From contig NZ_AZSU01000002.1 in the NCBI RefSeq assembly GCF_000511955.1, positions 364,223-428,222 of the forward strand: 64,000 nucleotides of DNA, in the 5' to 3' direction. Of the stretch, positions 34,301 to 42,647 are shown piece by piece. Position numbers and translations under genes: made by a program. The DNA is from [Clostridium] ultunense DSM 10521 (GTDB taxonomy: Bacteria; Bacillota; Clostridia; Tissierellales; Tepidimicrobiaceae). Below the pieces are notes generated by a model that saw only the letters and a program-made list of their open reading frames with translations, was not told where the DNA came from and searched no databases. Within the stretch, counting starts at the first letter, position 1; every line of letters begins with the position of its first letter.

Positions 34301-35383
34301 ATGTTTAAAAGAAGTATTTCCCTATTAATTGTTTTGGTATTGGTATTTTCCCTATTGGTAGGTTGTAATAATGAAGCAGTAAATGAAGACTTAGGAGACG
34401 AAGAATATATTGAAATAAAAGATATGGCTGGAAGAATAGTATTAGTACCAGCTAAGGCTGAAAAAGTTTTCGCCACCATACCTACGGGGACCATCCTTTT
34501 ATATTCTTTAAATCCAGAAAAAATGATAGGGTGGAATTACGATTTAAGAGAAGGAGAAAAAAGATTTATTGATGAAGAATACCATGACTTACCTAATCTA
34601 GGTGGTGCAGGTAAAAATGCTATTAATATAGAAGAAATGCTAAAGATGGATCCGGCTTTTTTAATAATAATGGAAGAATTAGATGAAGACACCATATCAA
34701 AAGCTGAAGAATTGGAAGAACAAACGGGAAAACCTGTAATTTTGCTGGATTCTGATTTACATAAATTAGATGAGGCTTATAAAATATTAGGGAAGGCATT
34801 GAGAGAAGAAGAAAGAGCAGAAAAACTAGGTAATTACTGCAAAGAAACTATGGAAGATATAGAAAATAATATATCTAGGATAAATAAAGAAGAAAAAGTA
34901 AGAGTATACTATGCAGAAGGACCTAATGGGTTGGAAACAGAACCTTCCGACTCCTGGCATGCTGAAATAATTGATATGGTAGGAGGGGAAAATGTAGCAG
35001 AGGTAGAACTAAAAGGGGATAAGGGAAAATCGGAAGTATCAATAGAGCAGTTATTAATATGGAATCCAGATTTAATCATCTCCTGGGATGATGAAAGAGG
35101 AGGTTATTATTCAGGAATATTTGAAGACTCAGCTTGGCAAAGTATAAAGGCGGTAGAAAATGGAGAAATATATGAAATACCTAATAAACCTTTCAATTGG
35201 TTTGATAGACCACCTTCTGTAAATAGGATATTAGGAGTGAAATGGTTAGGAAATCTCCTGTATCCAGATATTTTCGATTATAATATGGAGGAAGAGGTAA
35301 AGGAGTTTTATAATCTATTCTACCATTATCAATTAACTGAAGGAGAAATAGAAGAGTTGTTGAGGAATTCTACAAGATATTAA
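34301..35383 (+). CDS. ABC substrate-binding lipoprotein (FepB/MolA-like, PF01497)
   Basis: A 360-residue lipoprotein: a short basic N-terminus, a hydrophobic core and a lipobox ending LLVGC (Cys22), so it is anchored outside the membrane. The mature part has the two-lobed helical-backbone type fold with IKDMAGRIVLVPAKAEKV at the start, EEMLKMDPAFLIIM in lobe one and EQLLIWNPDLIISW in lobe two. It is the third gene of the importer, 14 bases after the ATPase gene, and a terminator follows. A Tyr- and acid-rich mid-region may bind the ligand, but I cannot tell oxyanion from metal chelate by sequence. The ModE context favours molybdate or tungstate. Confidence 0.88.
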   Translation: MFKRSISLLIVLVLVFSLLVGCNNEAVNEDLGDEEYIEIKDMAGRIVLVPAKAEKVFATIPTGTILLYSLNPEKMIGWNYDLREGEKRFIDEEYHDLPNLGGAGKNAINIEEMLKMDPAFLIIMEELDEDTISKAEELEEQTGKPVILLDSDLHKLDEAYKILGKALREEERAEKLGNYCKETMEDIENNISRINKEEKVRVYYAEGPNGLETEPSDSWHAEIIDMVGGENVAEVELKGDKGKSEVSIEQLLIWNPDLIISWDDERGGYYSGIFEDSAWQSIKAVENGEIYEIPNKPFNWFDRPPSVNRILGVKWLGNLLYPDIFDYNMEEEVKEFYNLFYHYQLTEGEIEELLRNSTRY

Positions 35384-35387
35384 TTTA

Positions 35388-35434
35388 AAATAAGTTGCCT
35401 AGTTTATGGTTGGTACATAATAGGCAACTTATTT
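35388..35434 (+). terminator. Terminator after the Mo/W-type importer
   Basis: A perfect 14-base stem (AAATAAGTTGCCTA, 35388-35401, and its complement at 35421-35434) around a 19-base loop. The outer part (AACTTATTTG on the right) resembles other terminators in this window, at 38607, 41463 and 50586. Confidence 0.75.
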
Positions 35435-35554
35435 GTAATATAATTGTAATAATTTAAAGCCTTGTAAAATAATATCTTTATAGAAAACCTACAAAGAAAA
35501 ATTGTAGAATTTATGCTATCATATTTAGGATTATAGATAAAGGGGGGCTTAAAT

Positions 35555-36481
35555 ATGGTAGCTAAGAAGTACATATTAGCAGTTCCAAACTTTAGTGAAG
35601 GTAGAAGAAAGGATGTAATTGAAGCCATAGTAGCTGAAGTTAAGGATAGAGAAGGAGTAAAACTAGTAAGTTATGAACCAGAACACGATTTTAATAGAAC
35701 GGTAGTTACAATAGTAGGTGAACCAGAGCCTTTAAAGGAAGCTTTAATTGCTATGGCTGGGAAATCATATGAACTTATAGATATGAGGGAGCAAGAAGGA
35801 ACCCATCCAAGAATTGGTGCTCAGGATACTATACCTATTTTTCCATTGAGGAATATTTCTTTAAAAGAATGTGTCCAGTTAGCAGAAGAAATAGGAAAGG
35901 AATTATTTGAAAAGTATAAAGTACCAATATACTTTTCAGCAGAAAATGCTAGAACAAAAGATAAAAAAAGCATCTCCTATATAAGAAAGGGACAATATGA
36001 AGGGTTAAAGGCATTATTAGAGGATTCTAATCATCCGGATTATGATAATAGAAAGCCAGACTTATCAGTAGAAGGAAAGTTAAGCGAAAAATCCGGAGCA
36101 ACTATAGTTAGTGCTGATATGGAAGGATTAACTGCCTATAATGTGTTTTTAGCTACAGAAGATGTAAATATAGCTAAAGAAATAGCAAAAGCAGTAAGAG
36201 GACCTAGTGGTGGATTCTCTACAGTTAGGGCAGTTGGTATTAAATTCCCAGAAAGAGAAGGAGTAGTAGTTTCTATGAATATGTTTGACTGTGCATCTAC
36301 ACCACTTTATAGAACTTTTGAATTGGTAAAACAAGAGGCTAAAAAGTATGGAGTGGCCGTTACCGGTTCAGAATTAGTAGGACCAGTGAAATTAGATTAT
36401 TTGCTAAACAATTTAGAATATTATTTGGGATTACAAGGGTTGAGACGAGACCAAATACTAGAATCTCATCTAATGGAATAA
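35555..36481 (+). CDS. Formimidoyltransferase (copy 2), possibly glycine-specific
   Basis: A 308-residue single-domain formiminotransferase with AVPNFSEGRRKDV, QEGTHPRIGAQDTIPIFPL and GGFSTVRAVGIKFPER. It is the same family as the ftcD product at 17699 but well diverged: for example, the middle segment VHPTAGATAIGAR of copy 1 is LSEKSGATIVSAD here. Purine-fermenting clostridia need a formimidoyltransferase that takes the formimino group from formiminoglycine rather than formiminoglutamate. A second copy lying next to Mo supply and nucleotidase genes would suit that role. This is inference; substrate residues are not established by eye. It has its own promoter region and a GGGGGG ribosome site, and it is followed by a terminator with the dispersed GGTGTC core. 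Confidence 0.85.
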   Translation: MVAKKYILAVPNFSEGRRKDVIEAIVAEVKDREGVKLVSYEPEHDFNRTVVTIVGEPEPLKEALIAMAGKSYELIDMREQEGTHPRIGAQDTIPIFPLRNISLKECVQLAEEIGKELFEKYKVPIYFSAENARTKDKKSISYIRKGQYEGLKALLEDSNHPDYDNRKPDLSVEGKLSEKSGATIVSADMEGLTAYNVFLATEDVNIAKEIAKAVRGPSGGFSTVRAVGIKFPEREGVVVSMNMFDCASTPLYRTFELVKQEAKKYGVAVTGSELVGPVKLDYLLNNLEYYLGLQGLRRDQILESHLME

Positions 36482-36490
36482 TGATTGTAG

Positions 36491-36525
36491 ACCTCCCTTA
36501 GGTGTCTGATACCAAAATGGGAGGT
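36491..36525 (+). terminator. Terminator carrying the GGTGTC/GATACC repeat core
   Basis: ACCTCCC (36491-36497) pairs with GGGAGGT (36519-36525) and is followed by TTTT. The loop holds GGTGTC-T-GATACC (36501-36513), which can itself pair, as in the elements at 8902-8914 and 41435-41447. Confidence 0.75.
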
Positions 36526-36583
36526 TTTTATTACCATAAAAGGGTATAAACATACTAATTATATTTAAAAAGGGGGATTTAGC

Positions 36584-38566
36584 GTGAGTTATAAGGGTAA
36601 AAAACTGTTTAGCCTTGTGCTTTCATTTTTGCTGATTATAGGAGTTTTTACTTTACCGGCACAAGCAGAAGAAGGAACGGTACAATTAACTATTTTAGGA
36701 ACTACTGACCTACATGCAAATATATACAATTGGTCCTATGAAGATGGGAAAGAGGTAGAGGATTTAGGTATAGCTAAAGTATATTCGGTAATTAAGGAGA
36801 TTAGAGAGGAAAATCCTAATACCCTGTTATTGGACAACGGAGACACTATTCAAGGAACAATCCTTTCAGATGACTTATATAATACAAAACTAGATTTACC
36901 TCATCCAGTAATCGATGTTATGAATTTTATGGAATATGATGCTATGACTTTGGGAAACCATGAGTTTAACTTTGGACTTGAATTAATCGACAAAATAGTT
37001 GAAGAAGCAGAATTTCCGATCTTAGGTGCTAATATCTACTGGAAAGATGGAACTAATTTTGCTAAACCATATATTATTAAAGAAGTAGCTGGTATTAAAA
37101 TTGGTATTTTAGGTCTTGGTAATCCAAATATTCCAAGATGGGATGGACCTAAGGTAACGGAATTAGAGTTTGAAGCTATAGATAAAGCTGCAGACAAATA
37201 TGTAAAGGAATTAAAAGATCAAGTAGATATAATAATTGCTACAGCCCATGCTGGTTTAGAGGAAGAATATAGTGAAGCAGATTCAGTAAGGCTTGCAATT
37301 GAAAAGAATCCAGAAATTGAAGCTATGCTAGTCGGCCATAGTCATGCTTCAGTAGCTGAAACCGTAGGTACTACATTGGTTGGTGGTGCAAGGGATGCAG
37401 GAAGACAGGTAGTAAGATTTGATTTAACTCTTAAGAAGGATGGAGAAAGGTGGAATGTAATTGATAGGAAGGTAGAATTAATTGAAGTAACCGACTATGA
37501 AGCTTCAGAGGAATTAAAAGAATATGCTAAGGGATACCATGAAGCTACATTAGAATTTTTAGAAGATGTAATAGGTCAAGCAACAGAAGATTTCCATCCA
37601 GCTTCTGAAGTGAAGGGTATTCCAGAGGGACAAATTAGAGACACGGCAGTAATGGATTTAATCAACGATGTACAGCTTAAATATTCAGGAGCAGATATAT
37701 CTTCAGCTGCATTATTCCAACCTTCTTCTAATATAAGGCAAGGGGATATTACTTATAGTAGTATTTTCGACATATATAAATATCCAAATACCCTTGTAGG
37801 AGTAGAAGTTACAGGTAAGGAATTAAAAGATTATATGGAATGGTCGGCTTCCTATTATAATACCTATAAACCAGGAGATATAACTATAAGCTTTAATCCA
37901 GATATTAGGGCTTATAATTATGATATGTTCCAAGGAGTAGACTATAAAATAGATATCTCTAAGCCGGCAGGTGAGAGAATAGTTGATTTGAAGTTTAAAG
38001 GTGAACCTGTTAAAGATGAAGATACTTTTAAATTGACTATAAACAACTATAGACTTAGTGGTCTTCAAAGTATGGGAATTATTAGTGGAGAACCCTATTT
38101 CAACTCAGACCCAATATCTTTAAGATCCTATATAGCCCAATATATAAGGGAGTCAGGGACTATAGAACCAAAGGTTGATAATAATTGGGAAATAATTGGT
38201 GCAGATTTAGATCATCCACTTAGAGATTATATAATAGAACAAGTTAATGAAGGTAAAATAGAAATTCCAACTTCTGAAGACGGAAGAAGTATTAATAGTA
38301 GGGCCTTAAATGTATATGAATTGATTAAAGAAGGTTTAATACCTGAAGAAGTGTTAAGAGAACATGCATCTTCATCTATAGAAGTAGAAGAGTCAGTAGT
38401 AGTAGAAGAAGTAAAAGTAGACGAATATGTAGTAAAATCAGGAGATGTGTTGTGGAAAATTGCTGAAAAATTCAATACTACATGGGAAAAATTAGCCGAA
38501 TATAATAAAATGAAGAATCCACATCTTATATTCCCTGGACAGAAAATATTAATTCCTGCAAATTAA
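36584..38566 (+). CDS. Exported 2',3'-cyclic-nucleotide phosphodiesterase/3'-nucleotidase-like enzyme with LysM domain
   Basis: A 660-residue secreted protein. A signal peptide ends at the PAQAEEG region (about residue 28). The metallophosphatase domain shows TTDLHANIY, DNGDTIQG, GNHEFNFG, TAHAG and GHSHASV, the five metal-binding blocks of the 5'-nucleotidase family. The second domain contains MEWSASYYNTYKPGDI, typical of CpdB-like enzymes. An acidic linker of Glu and Val leads to a C-terminal LysM repeat (YVVKSGDVLWKIAEKFNTTW) that should hold it to peptidoglycan. It would release nucleosides and phosphate from nucleotides outside the cell, feeding the purine pathway. GTG 36584 follows GGGGGATT. 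The closely related LysM nucleotidase at 39678 lies beyond an intervening RAYT gene. Confidence 0.9.
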   Translation: MSYKGKKLFSLVLSFLLIIGVFTLPAQAEEGTVQLTILGTTDLHANIYNWSYEDGKEVEDLGIAKVYSVIKEIREENPNTLLLDNGDTIQGTILSDDLYNTKLDLPHPVIDVMNFMEYDAMTLGNHEFNFGLELIDKIVEEAEFPILGANIYWKDGTNFAKPYIIKEVAGIKIGILGLGNPNIPRWDGPKVTELEFEAIDKAADKYVKELKDQVDIIIATAHAGLEEEYSEADSVRLAIEKNPEIEAMLVGHSHASVAETVGTTLVGGARDAGRQVVRFDLTLKKDGERWNVIDRKVELIEVTDYEASEELKEYAKGYHEATLEFLEDVIGQATEDFHPASEVKGIPEGQIRDTAVMDLINDVQLKYSGADISSAALFQPSSNIRQGDITYSSIFDIYKYPNTLVGVEVTGKELKDYMEWSASYYNTYKPGDITISFNPDIRAYNYDMFQGVDYKIDISKPAGERIVDLKFKGEPVKDEDTFKLTINNYRLSGLQSMGIISGEPYFNSDPISLRSYIAQYIRESGTIEPKVDNNWEIIGADLDHPLRDYIIEQVNEGKIEIPTSEDGRSINSRALNVYELIKEGLIPEEVLREHASSSIEVEESVVVEEVKVDEYVVKSGDVLWKIAEKFNTTWEKLAEYNKMKNPHLIFPGQKILIPAN

Positions 38567-38575
38567 TTATCATAC

Positions 38576-38607
38576 AGTTCCCATTTGCATTTTTGCTAAT
38601 GGGAACT
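38576..38607 (+). terminator. Terminator after the first LysM nucleotidase
   Basis: A ten-base stem (AGTTCCCATT, 38576-38585, and its complement at 38598-38607) with a 12-base T-rich loop and a following TATTTATA. The GGGAACTTATTTAT right side is repeated almost exactly at 41454 and partly at 50579. Confidence 0.75.
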
Positions 38608-38746
38608 TATTTATAATAAAAGTTTTCGACTAATTTATATTAAATCCTATATATTTCCCGGGAAAAGGATAAAATAAAGAAAAAGAAGGAAATATGTAAT
38701 TTATGTAGAATATTCTATATAGGATAATTAGATTAGGGGGAACAAT

Positions 38747-39589
38747 ATGGGTAGAAAGCCTCGAATTCAATATTATGGTGCTATTTATCATATAATCCAA
38801 GGGGGAAATAATAGGGGATTAGTTTTTAAAGAGGAGAAAGATAAACTTTATTTATTGGAACTATTAAATGAATCTAGGGATATTTATGATTTCAAAATAT
38901 TTGCCTATGTTATAATGGATAATTATTATCATCTTTTAATGCGGACTTTTAATATTTCTATTAGTAGGATAATGCATAATATAAACAGTAAATATGCTAA
39001 ATATTATAATTTGAAAATGGGGAGAAGAGGTCCAGTATTTAAAGGTAGATATACTAGTGTGTTAATTCAAGATGAAAGTTATTTACTAGAACTTGTAAGA
39101 TATATACATAATAATCCAGTGGCAGCTAATATATGTAACTCAATAGAAGAATACAAATGGAGTAGTGATATATTCTATAGAATGAACATAGGAAATATAG
39201 TAGATATAGATGTTCTATTAGATACACTTTCTCTAGACAGGAAAGAATCTTTGACAAAATATGTTGAATTAATGGATCAAGAAATATCTAATTATGAAAA
39301 TCTGAAGAATTTTTATGAAGGAAATGGAATAATAGGCTCACAGGCATTTATAAGATCCTTTGAGAAAACGAAAAAAGATGAAAGAACTACCTTAGATGAA
39401 ATATTGAAGAGATCTTGTCCTACAGAAAATGAATTCAATCTTATAAAAAAGGGTTCCAGAAAAAGGTATTTAACAAAATATAAAATTAAATATATACAAC
39501 TGGGGAGAGATGAAGGATATTCATATAGGCAGATAGGGGAGAATATAGGAGTTTCAGGGACTTCCACCAGAAATATCCTAAAAAAGTAG
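38747..39589 (+). CDS. REP-associated tyrosine transposase (RAYT, Y1_Tnp/TnpA_REP type)
   Basis: A 280-residue Y1 single-strand transposase relative. The N-terminal core has GAIYHIIQGGNNRGLVF, VIMDNYYHLLMR (the place of the H-u-H metal motif), GPVFKGRYTSVLI and LVRYIHNNPVAAN with the predicted nucleophile Tyr119. The last 60 residues hold a DnaA-like or HTH segment (LGRDEGYSYRQIGENIGVSG) as in many Gram-positive members. Unusually, the first His of the H-x-H motif is Tyr60, leaving only His62. RAYTs are single, non-mobile housekeeping-like genes associated with palindromic REP elements, and palindromic elements with a shared core lie on both sides of this gene within 3 kb. GGGGG precedes ATG 38747. 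It sits between two LysM nucleotidase genes. Confidence 0.88.
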   Translation: MGRKPRIQYYGAIYHIIQGGNNRGLVFKEEKDKLYLLELLNESRDIYDFKIFAYVIMDNYYHLLMRTFNISISRIMHNINSKYAKYYNLKMGRRGPVFKGRYTSVLIQDESYLLELVRYIHNNPVAANICNSIEEYKWSSDIFYRMNIGNIVDIDVLLDTLSLDRKESLTKYVELMDQEISNYENLKNFYEGNGIIGSQAFIRSFEKTKKDERTTLDEILKRSCPTENEFNLIKKGSRKRYLTKYKIKYIQLGRDEGYSYRQIGENIGVSGTSTRNILKK

Positions 39590-39677
39590 GTTTAGGACAA
39601 AGGTTGATGTGTATAATACCCATAAAACGGGTAATTGGTAATCAATATATTTAATCAAAAAAGGGGGAGATTTAAAA

Positions 39678-41408
39678 ATGTTTCTAAGAAACAAAAGGTT
39701 GTTAAGTCTATTTTTATCCTTAGCACTAGTATTAGGTATGCTTTTAGTACCGGTACAAAATTTAGTGTTCGCTGAGGAAGGGGAAGTAGTCAAACTTACC
39801 ATTGTCCATACTAATGATATTCATAGTAGGGTTACAACTGGTGACAATGAAATTGGATTCCCTAGGTTAGCAACAAAGGTAAAAGAGTTAAAGGAAGAGA
39901 ATCCAAATGTATTGGTATTAGATGCAGGTGATACTATTCATGGTTTACCAATAATAACCGTTTCCCGTGGGGAAGCAATGATTAGGCTAATGAATGAAAT
40001 AGGTTATGATGCTATGACTCCAGGAAACCATGATTTTAACTATGGTTATGATAGGCTGGTTGAATTAAATGAAATGGCAGGGTTTCCAATATTAGCTGCA
40101 AATGTTATTAAAGATGATGGCACTAAGGATTTAGAGGAATATACTATAAAAGAGGTAGATGGACTTAAAATAGGTATATTTGGATTGGCTACAGAAGAAA
40201 GCAAGTATAAATCTAATCCTAAAAATACTGAAGGGATAGATATTGTAGATCCAGTAGCTAAAGCAGAAGAAATGGTTCAAAAATTAAAGGAAGAAGAAGT
40301 AGATATGATAATAGCCTTAGTTCATATTGGTGTAGACGATGAAAGCAATCCAAAGTCTTCTGATATAGCAGAAAAAGTAGAAGGGATAGATTTAATGGTA
40401 GATGGACATAGCCATACCCTTTTAGAAGCGGGAAGATTAATTGGAGATACTTTACTAGTTCAAACAGGAAACTATCTTAACAATATTGGAATTGTAAATA
40501 TAGAATTTACTGATGGTGAAATAACTAAAAAAGAAGCCACACTATTTACTAGGGAAGAAGCGGAAGAATTAAAAGAAGATGAAGAAGTTAAAGGAATAAT
40601 CGAAGGCTTAGAAGAAGAGAATAAGGAAGTATTATCAACGGTAATTGGAAGTACTAAGGTGAGACTAGATGGAGATAGGGAAATAGTTAGGACCCAAGAG
40701 TCTAATTTTGGTAACCTAATGGCTGATGCTATGCTTAGTATAACGGGAGCTGATGTGGCTATAACAAATGGTGGAGGAATTAGATCTCCTATTGAAATAG
40801 GTGAAATTACTAAAGGCCATGTATTAGAAGCTTTCCCATTTGGTAACTATGGAGTTATGATGGAGATCAAAGGTATAGATATATTGAATGCTCTAGAACA
40901 TGGGGTTACAGAATATCCAGAGTCTGCAGGGAAATTCCCTCAAGTAGCTGGTATGACCTTTAAAATAGATCCAACTGGAGAACCAGGCAATAGAGTAAAA
41001 GACCTAGTAATTAAAGGCGAACCTGTAGATTTAAATAAGGTATATAAATTAGCTACTAATGATTTTATGGCTGTTGGTGGAGATGGTTATGAAGCTTTAG
41101 CAAACGGAAATATTGTGGCTGAATTTGCAGCTTTTGATGAGATGTTAGCTCAGTATATACAAGAATTAGGAGAAGTAGATATTTCTGTTGAAGGTAGGAT
41201 AACAGAAGTAGAAAAAGGAGAAGAATCAGAAAAGATAGAAGAACCAGAAGTAGCAGTAGAAGAAACCTATATAGTAAAATCGGGAGATGTACTGTGGAGA
41301 ATTGCTGAAAAGTTCAACACTACATGGGAAAGATTAGCTGAATATAATAAACTTAAAAACCCACATTTAATATTCCCAGGACAGAAAATATTGGTACCTA
41401 CAAAATAG
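39678..41408 (+). CDS. Exported 5'-nucleotidase (UshA-like) with LysM domain
   Basis: A 576-residue secreted enzyme. After a signal peptide (LALVLGMLLVPVQNLVFA, cut near residue 33) comes the metallophosphatase domain with HTNDIHSRV, DAGDTIHG, GNHDFNYG, ALVHIG and GHSHTLLEAG. The C-terminal nucleotidase domain has AITNGGGIRSPIEIGEIT, FPFGNYGVMMEIKG and NDFMAVGGDGYEAL, where the last two carry the base-stacking aromatic region of 5'-nucleotidases. A LysM repeat (YIVKSGDVLWRIAEKFNTTW) ends the protein and is nearly the same as in the enzyme at 36584, so the anchoring modules are recently shared. It would dephosphorylate extracellular nucleotides to nucleosides. A GGGGGAG site precedes ATG 39678. 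Confidence 0.92.
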   Translation: MFLRNKRLLSLFLSLALVLGMLLVPVQNLVFAEEGEVVKLTIVHTNDIHSRVTTGDNEIGFPRLATKVKELKEENPNVLVLDAGDTIHGLPIITVSRGEAMIRLMNEIGYDAMTPGNHDFNYGYDRLVELNEMAGFPILAANVIKDDGTKDLEEYTIKEVDGLKIGIFGLATEESKYKSNPKNTEGIDIVDPVAKAEEMVQKLKEEEVDMIIALVHIGVDDESNPKSSDIAEKVEGIDLMVDGHSHTLLEAGRLIGDTLLVQTGNYLNNIGIVNIEFTDGEITKKEATLFTREEAEELKEDEEVKGIIEGLEEENKEVLSTVIGSTKVRLDGDREIVRTQESNFGNLMADAMLSITGADVAITNGGGIRSPIEIGEITKGHVLEAFPFGNYGVMMEIKGIDILNALEHGVTEYPESAGKFPQVAGMTFKIDPTGEPGNRVKDLVIKGEPVDLNKVYKLATNDFMAVGGDGYEALANGNIVAEFAAFDEMLAQYIQELGEVDISVEGRITEVEKGEESEKIEEPEVAVEETYIVKSGDVLWRIAEKFNTTWERLAEYNKLKNPHLIFPGQKILVPTK

Positions 41409-41418
41409 AATAATATTT

Positions 41419-41463
41419 AATAAGTTCTCACCAAGGTGTTTGATACCAAGGTGGGAACTTATT
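41419..41463 (+). terminator. Terminator with GGTGTT/GATACC repeat core
   Basis: A 14-base stem (AATAAGTTCTCACC at 41419-41432 with 41450-41463, one G-T pair) encloses GGTGTT-T-GATACC at 41435-41447. It is the third member of the dispersed hairpin family with a nested palindromic core. Confidence 0.75.
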
Positions 41464-41495
41464 TATGATAGCTGAAATATAGGAGGAGGCATAAG

Positions 41496-42464
41496 ATGAA
41501 AGAAATACAATTTACAGATATAGATGGAATCAAGGTAGGTCATGCTCAGGATTTAAAAGCTGCAACTGGTTGTACAGTAATTATATGTGAGGAAGGTGCC
41601 ACTGGTGGAGTAGATGTAAGAGGAGGGTCTCCCGGAACTAGGGAGACGGATTTATTAGATCCACAAAATTTAGTGGATAAAATCCATGCTGTAATGCTAT
41701 CTGGAGGCTCAGCTTTTGGGCTGGATGCAGCTTCTGGAGCTATGAAATACTTAGAAGAAAAGGATATTGGATTCGATGTACAAGTAACTAAGGTACCTAT
41801 TGTATGTAGTGCAGTGTTATTTGATTTGGTAGTAGGAGATTATAAAGTAAGGCCTGATTTAGAAATGGGATATAAAGCCTGTGTTAATGCAACGGAAAAG
41901 GAATGCCCTAATGGAAATATTGGTGCAGGAACTGGGGCGACTGTAGGAAAATTTTTAGGGATAGAAAGGGCTATGAAAGGTGGATTAGGGTCATATGCCA
42001 TCCAGATAGGAGATTTAAAGGTAGGTGCTATAGTAGCTGTCAATGCCTTAGGAGATATTATCGATCCAGAAACTGGAGAGGTTTTAGCGGGCTTATTAGA
42101 TGAAGATAAGAAAAATTTAGCTGGAACGGAAAATATAATGGCTAAAAAGTATAGTGAAAAGAAGAATATTTTTAGTGGTAATACTACTATAGGTGTTGTA
42201 GCCACCAACGGAATATTTACAAAGGCTGAGGCTAATAAGCTAGCTTCCATGTCTCATAATGGTTATGCAAGAACCATGAGGCCAGCTCATTCCATATTTG
42301 ATGGCGATACTATATTTGCTATGGCCACAGGGAAAATAGAAGCTGATATAAACGTAGTAGGATTTTTAGCAGCAAGAGCTATGGAGAGAGCAGTAGTAAA
42401 TGCTATTAAATCTGCAGAATCTGCCTATGGTTTTAAAGCTTATAGAGAATTAAATATGGATTAG
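41496..42464 (+). CDS. P1-family peptidase (DmpA/BapA-like N-terminal-nucleophile aminopeptidase)
   Basis: A 322-residue protein of the DmpA family, whose members self-cleave and use the new N-terminal Ser or Thr as nucleophile to remove N-terminal residues, including D-Ala or beta-amino acids. Marks are IDGIKVGHAQDLKAATGCTV, the G-G-S-A-F-G-L segment (LSGGSAFGLDAASG), GNIGAGTGATVGK and the cleavage region SGNTTIGVVATN, where cleavage before Thr would be expected. Relatives with this Asp/Asn arrangement occur in many anaerobes, with unknown physiological substrates. It has its own AGGAGG site and follows the nucleotidase terminator, so it may be transcribed by read-through. No signal peptide is seen, so it is cytoplasmic. 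Function in purine or peptide use is speculative. Confidence 0.85.
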   Translation: MKEIQFTDIDGIKVGHAQDLKAATGCTVIICEEGATGGVDVRGGSPGTRETDLLDPQNLVDKIHAVMLSGGSAFGLDAASGAMKYLEEKDIGFDVQVTKVPIVCSAVLFDLVVGDYKVRPDLEMGYKACVNATEKECPNGNIGAGTGATVGKFLGIERAMKGGLGSYAIQIGDLKVGAIVAVNALGDIIDPETGEVLAGLLDEDKKNLAGTENIMAKKYSEKKNIFSGNTTIGVVATNGIFTKAEANKLASMSHNGYARTMRPAHSIFDGDTIFAMATGKIEADINVVGFLAARAMERAVVNAIKSAESAYGFKAYRELNMD

Positions 42465-42479
42465 TAATATAGAAATATA

Positions 42480-42514
42480 ACTCCCTCTTATTTCAATATA
42501 AAATGAGAGGGAGT
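42480..42514 (+). terminator. Terminator after the P1 peptidase
   Basis: ACTCCCTCT (42480-42488) pairs with AGAGGGAGT (42506-42514), a perfect nine-base stem followed by CTTTGTTT. Confidence 0.8.
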
Positions 42515-42647
42515 CTTTGTTTATAGGTAGTATTAAAAAAACCTATACAATCTATACTTACATAGATTTTATTAATTGGAATAAAAGGATTAATTATGCT
42601 AAAATAGCTAAAGGTTCAAGAATAATAAGGATAATAAGGAGAAAGTT

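Noticed and set aside
41840-42250. Long minus-strand open frame opposite the P1 peptidase
   Set aside because: It mirrors codon bias of the real + strand gene, has no ribosome site and no family resemblance; the same applies to other antisense frames, for example 32911-33273 and 43401-43922.
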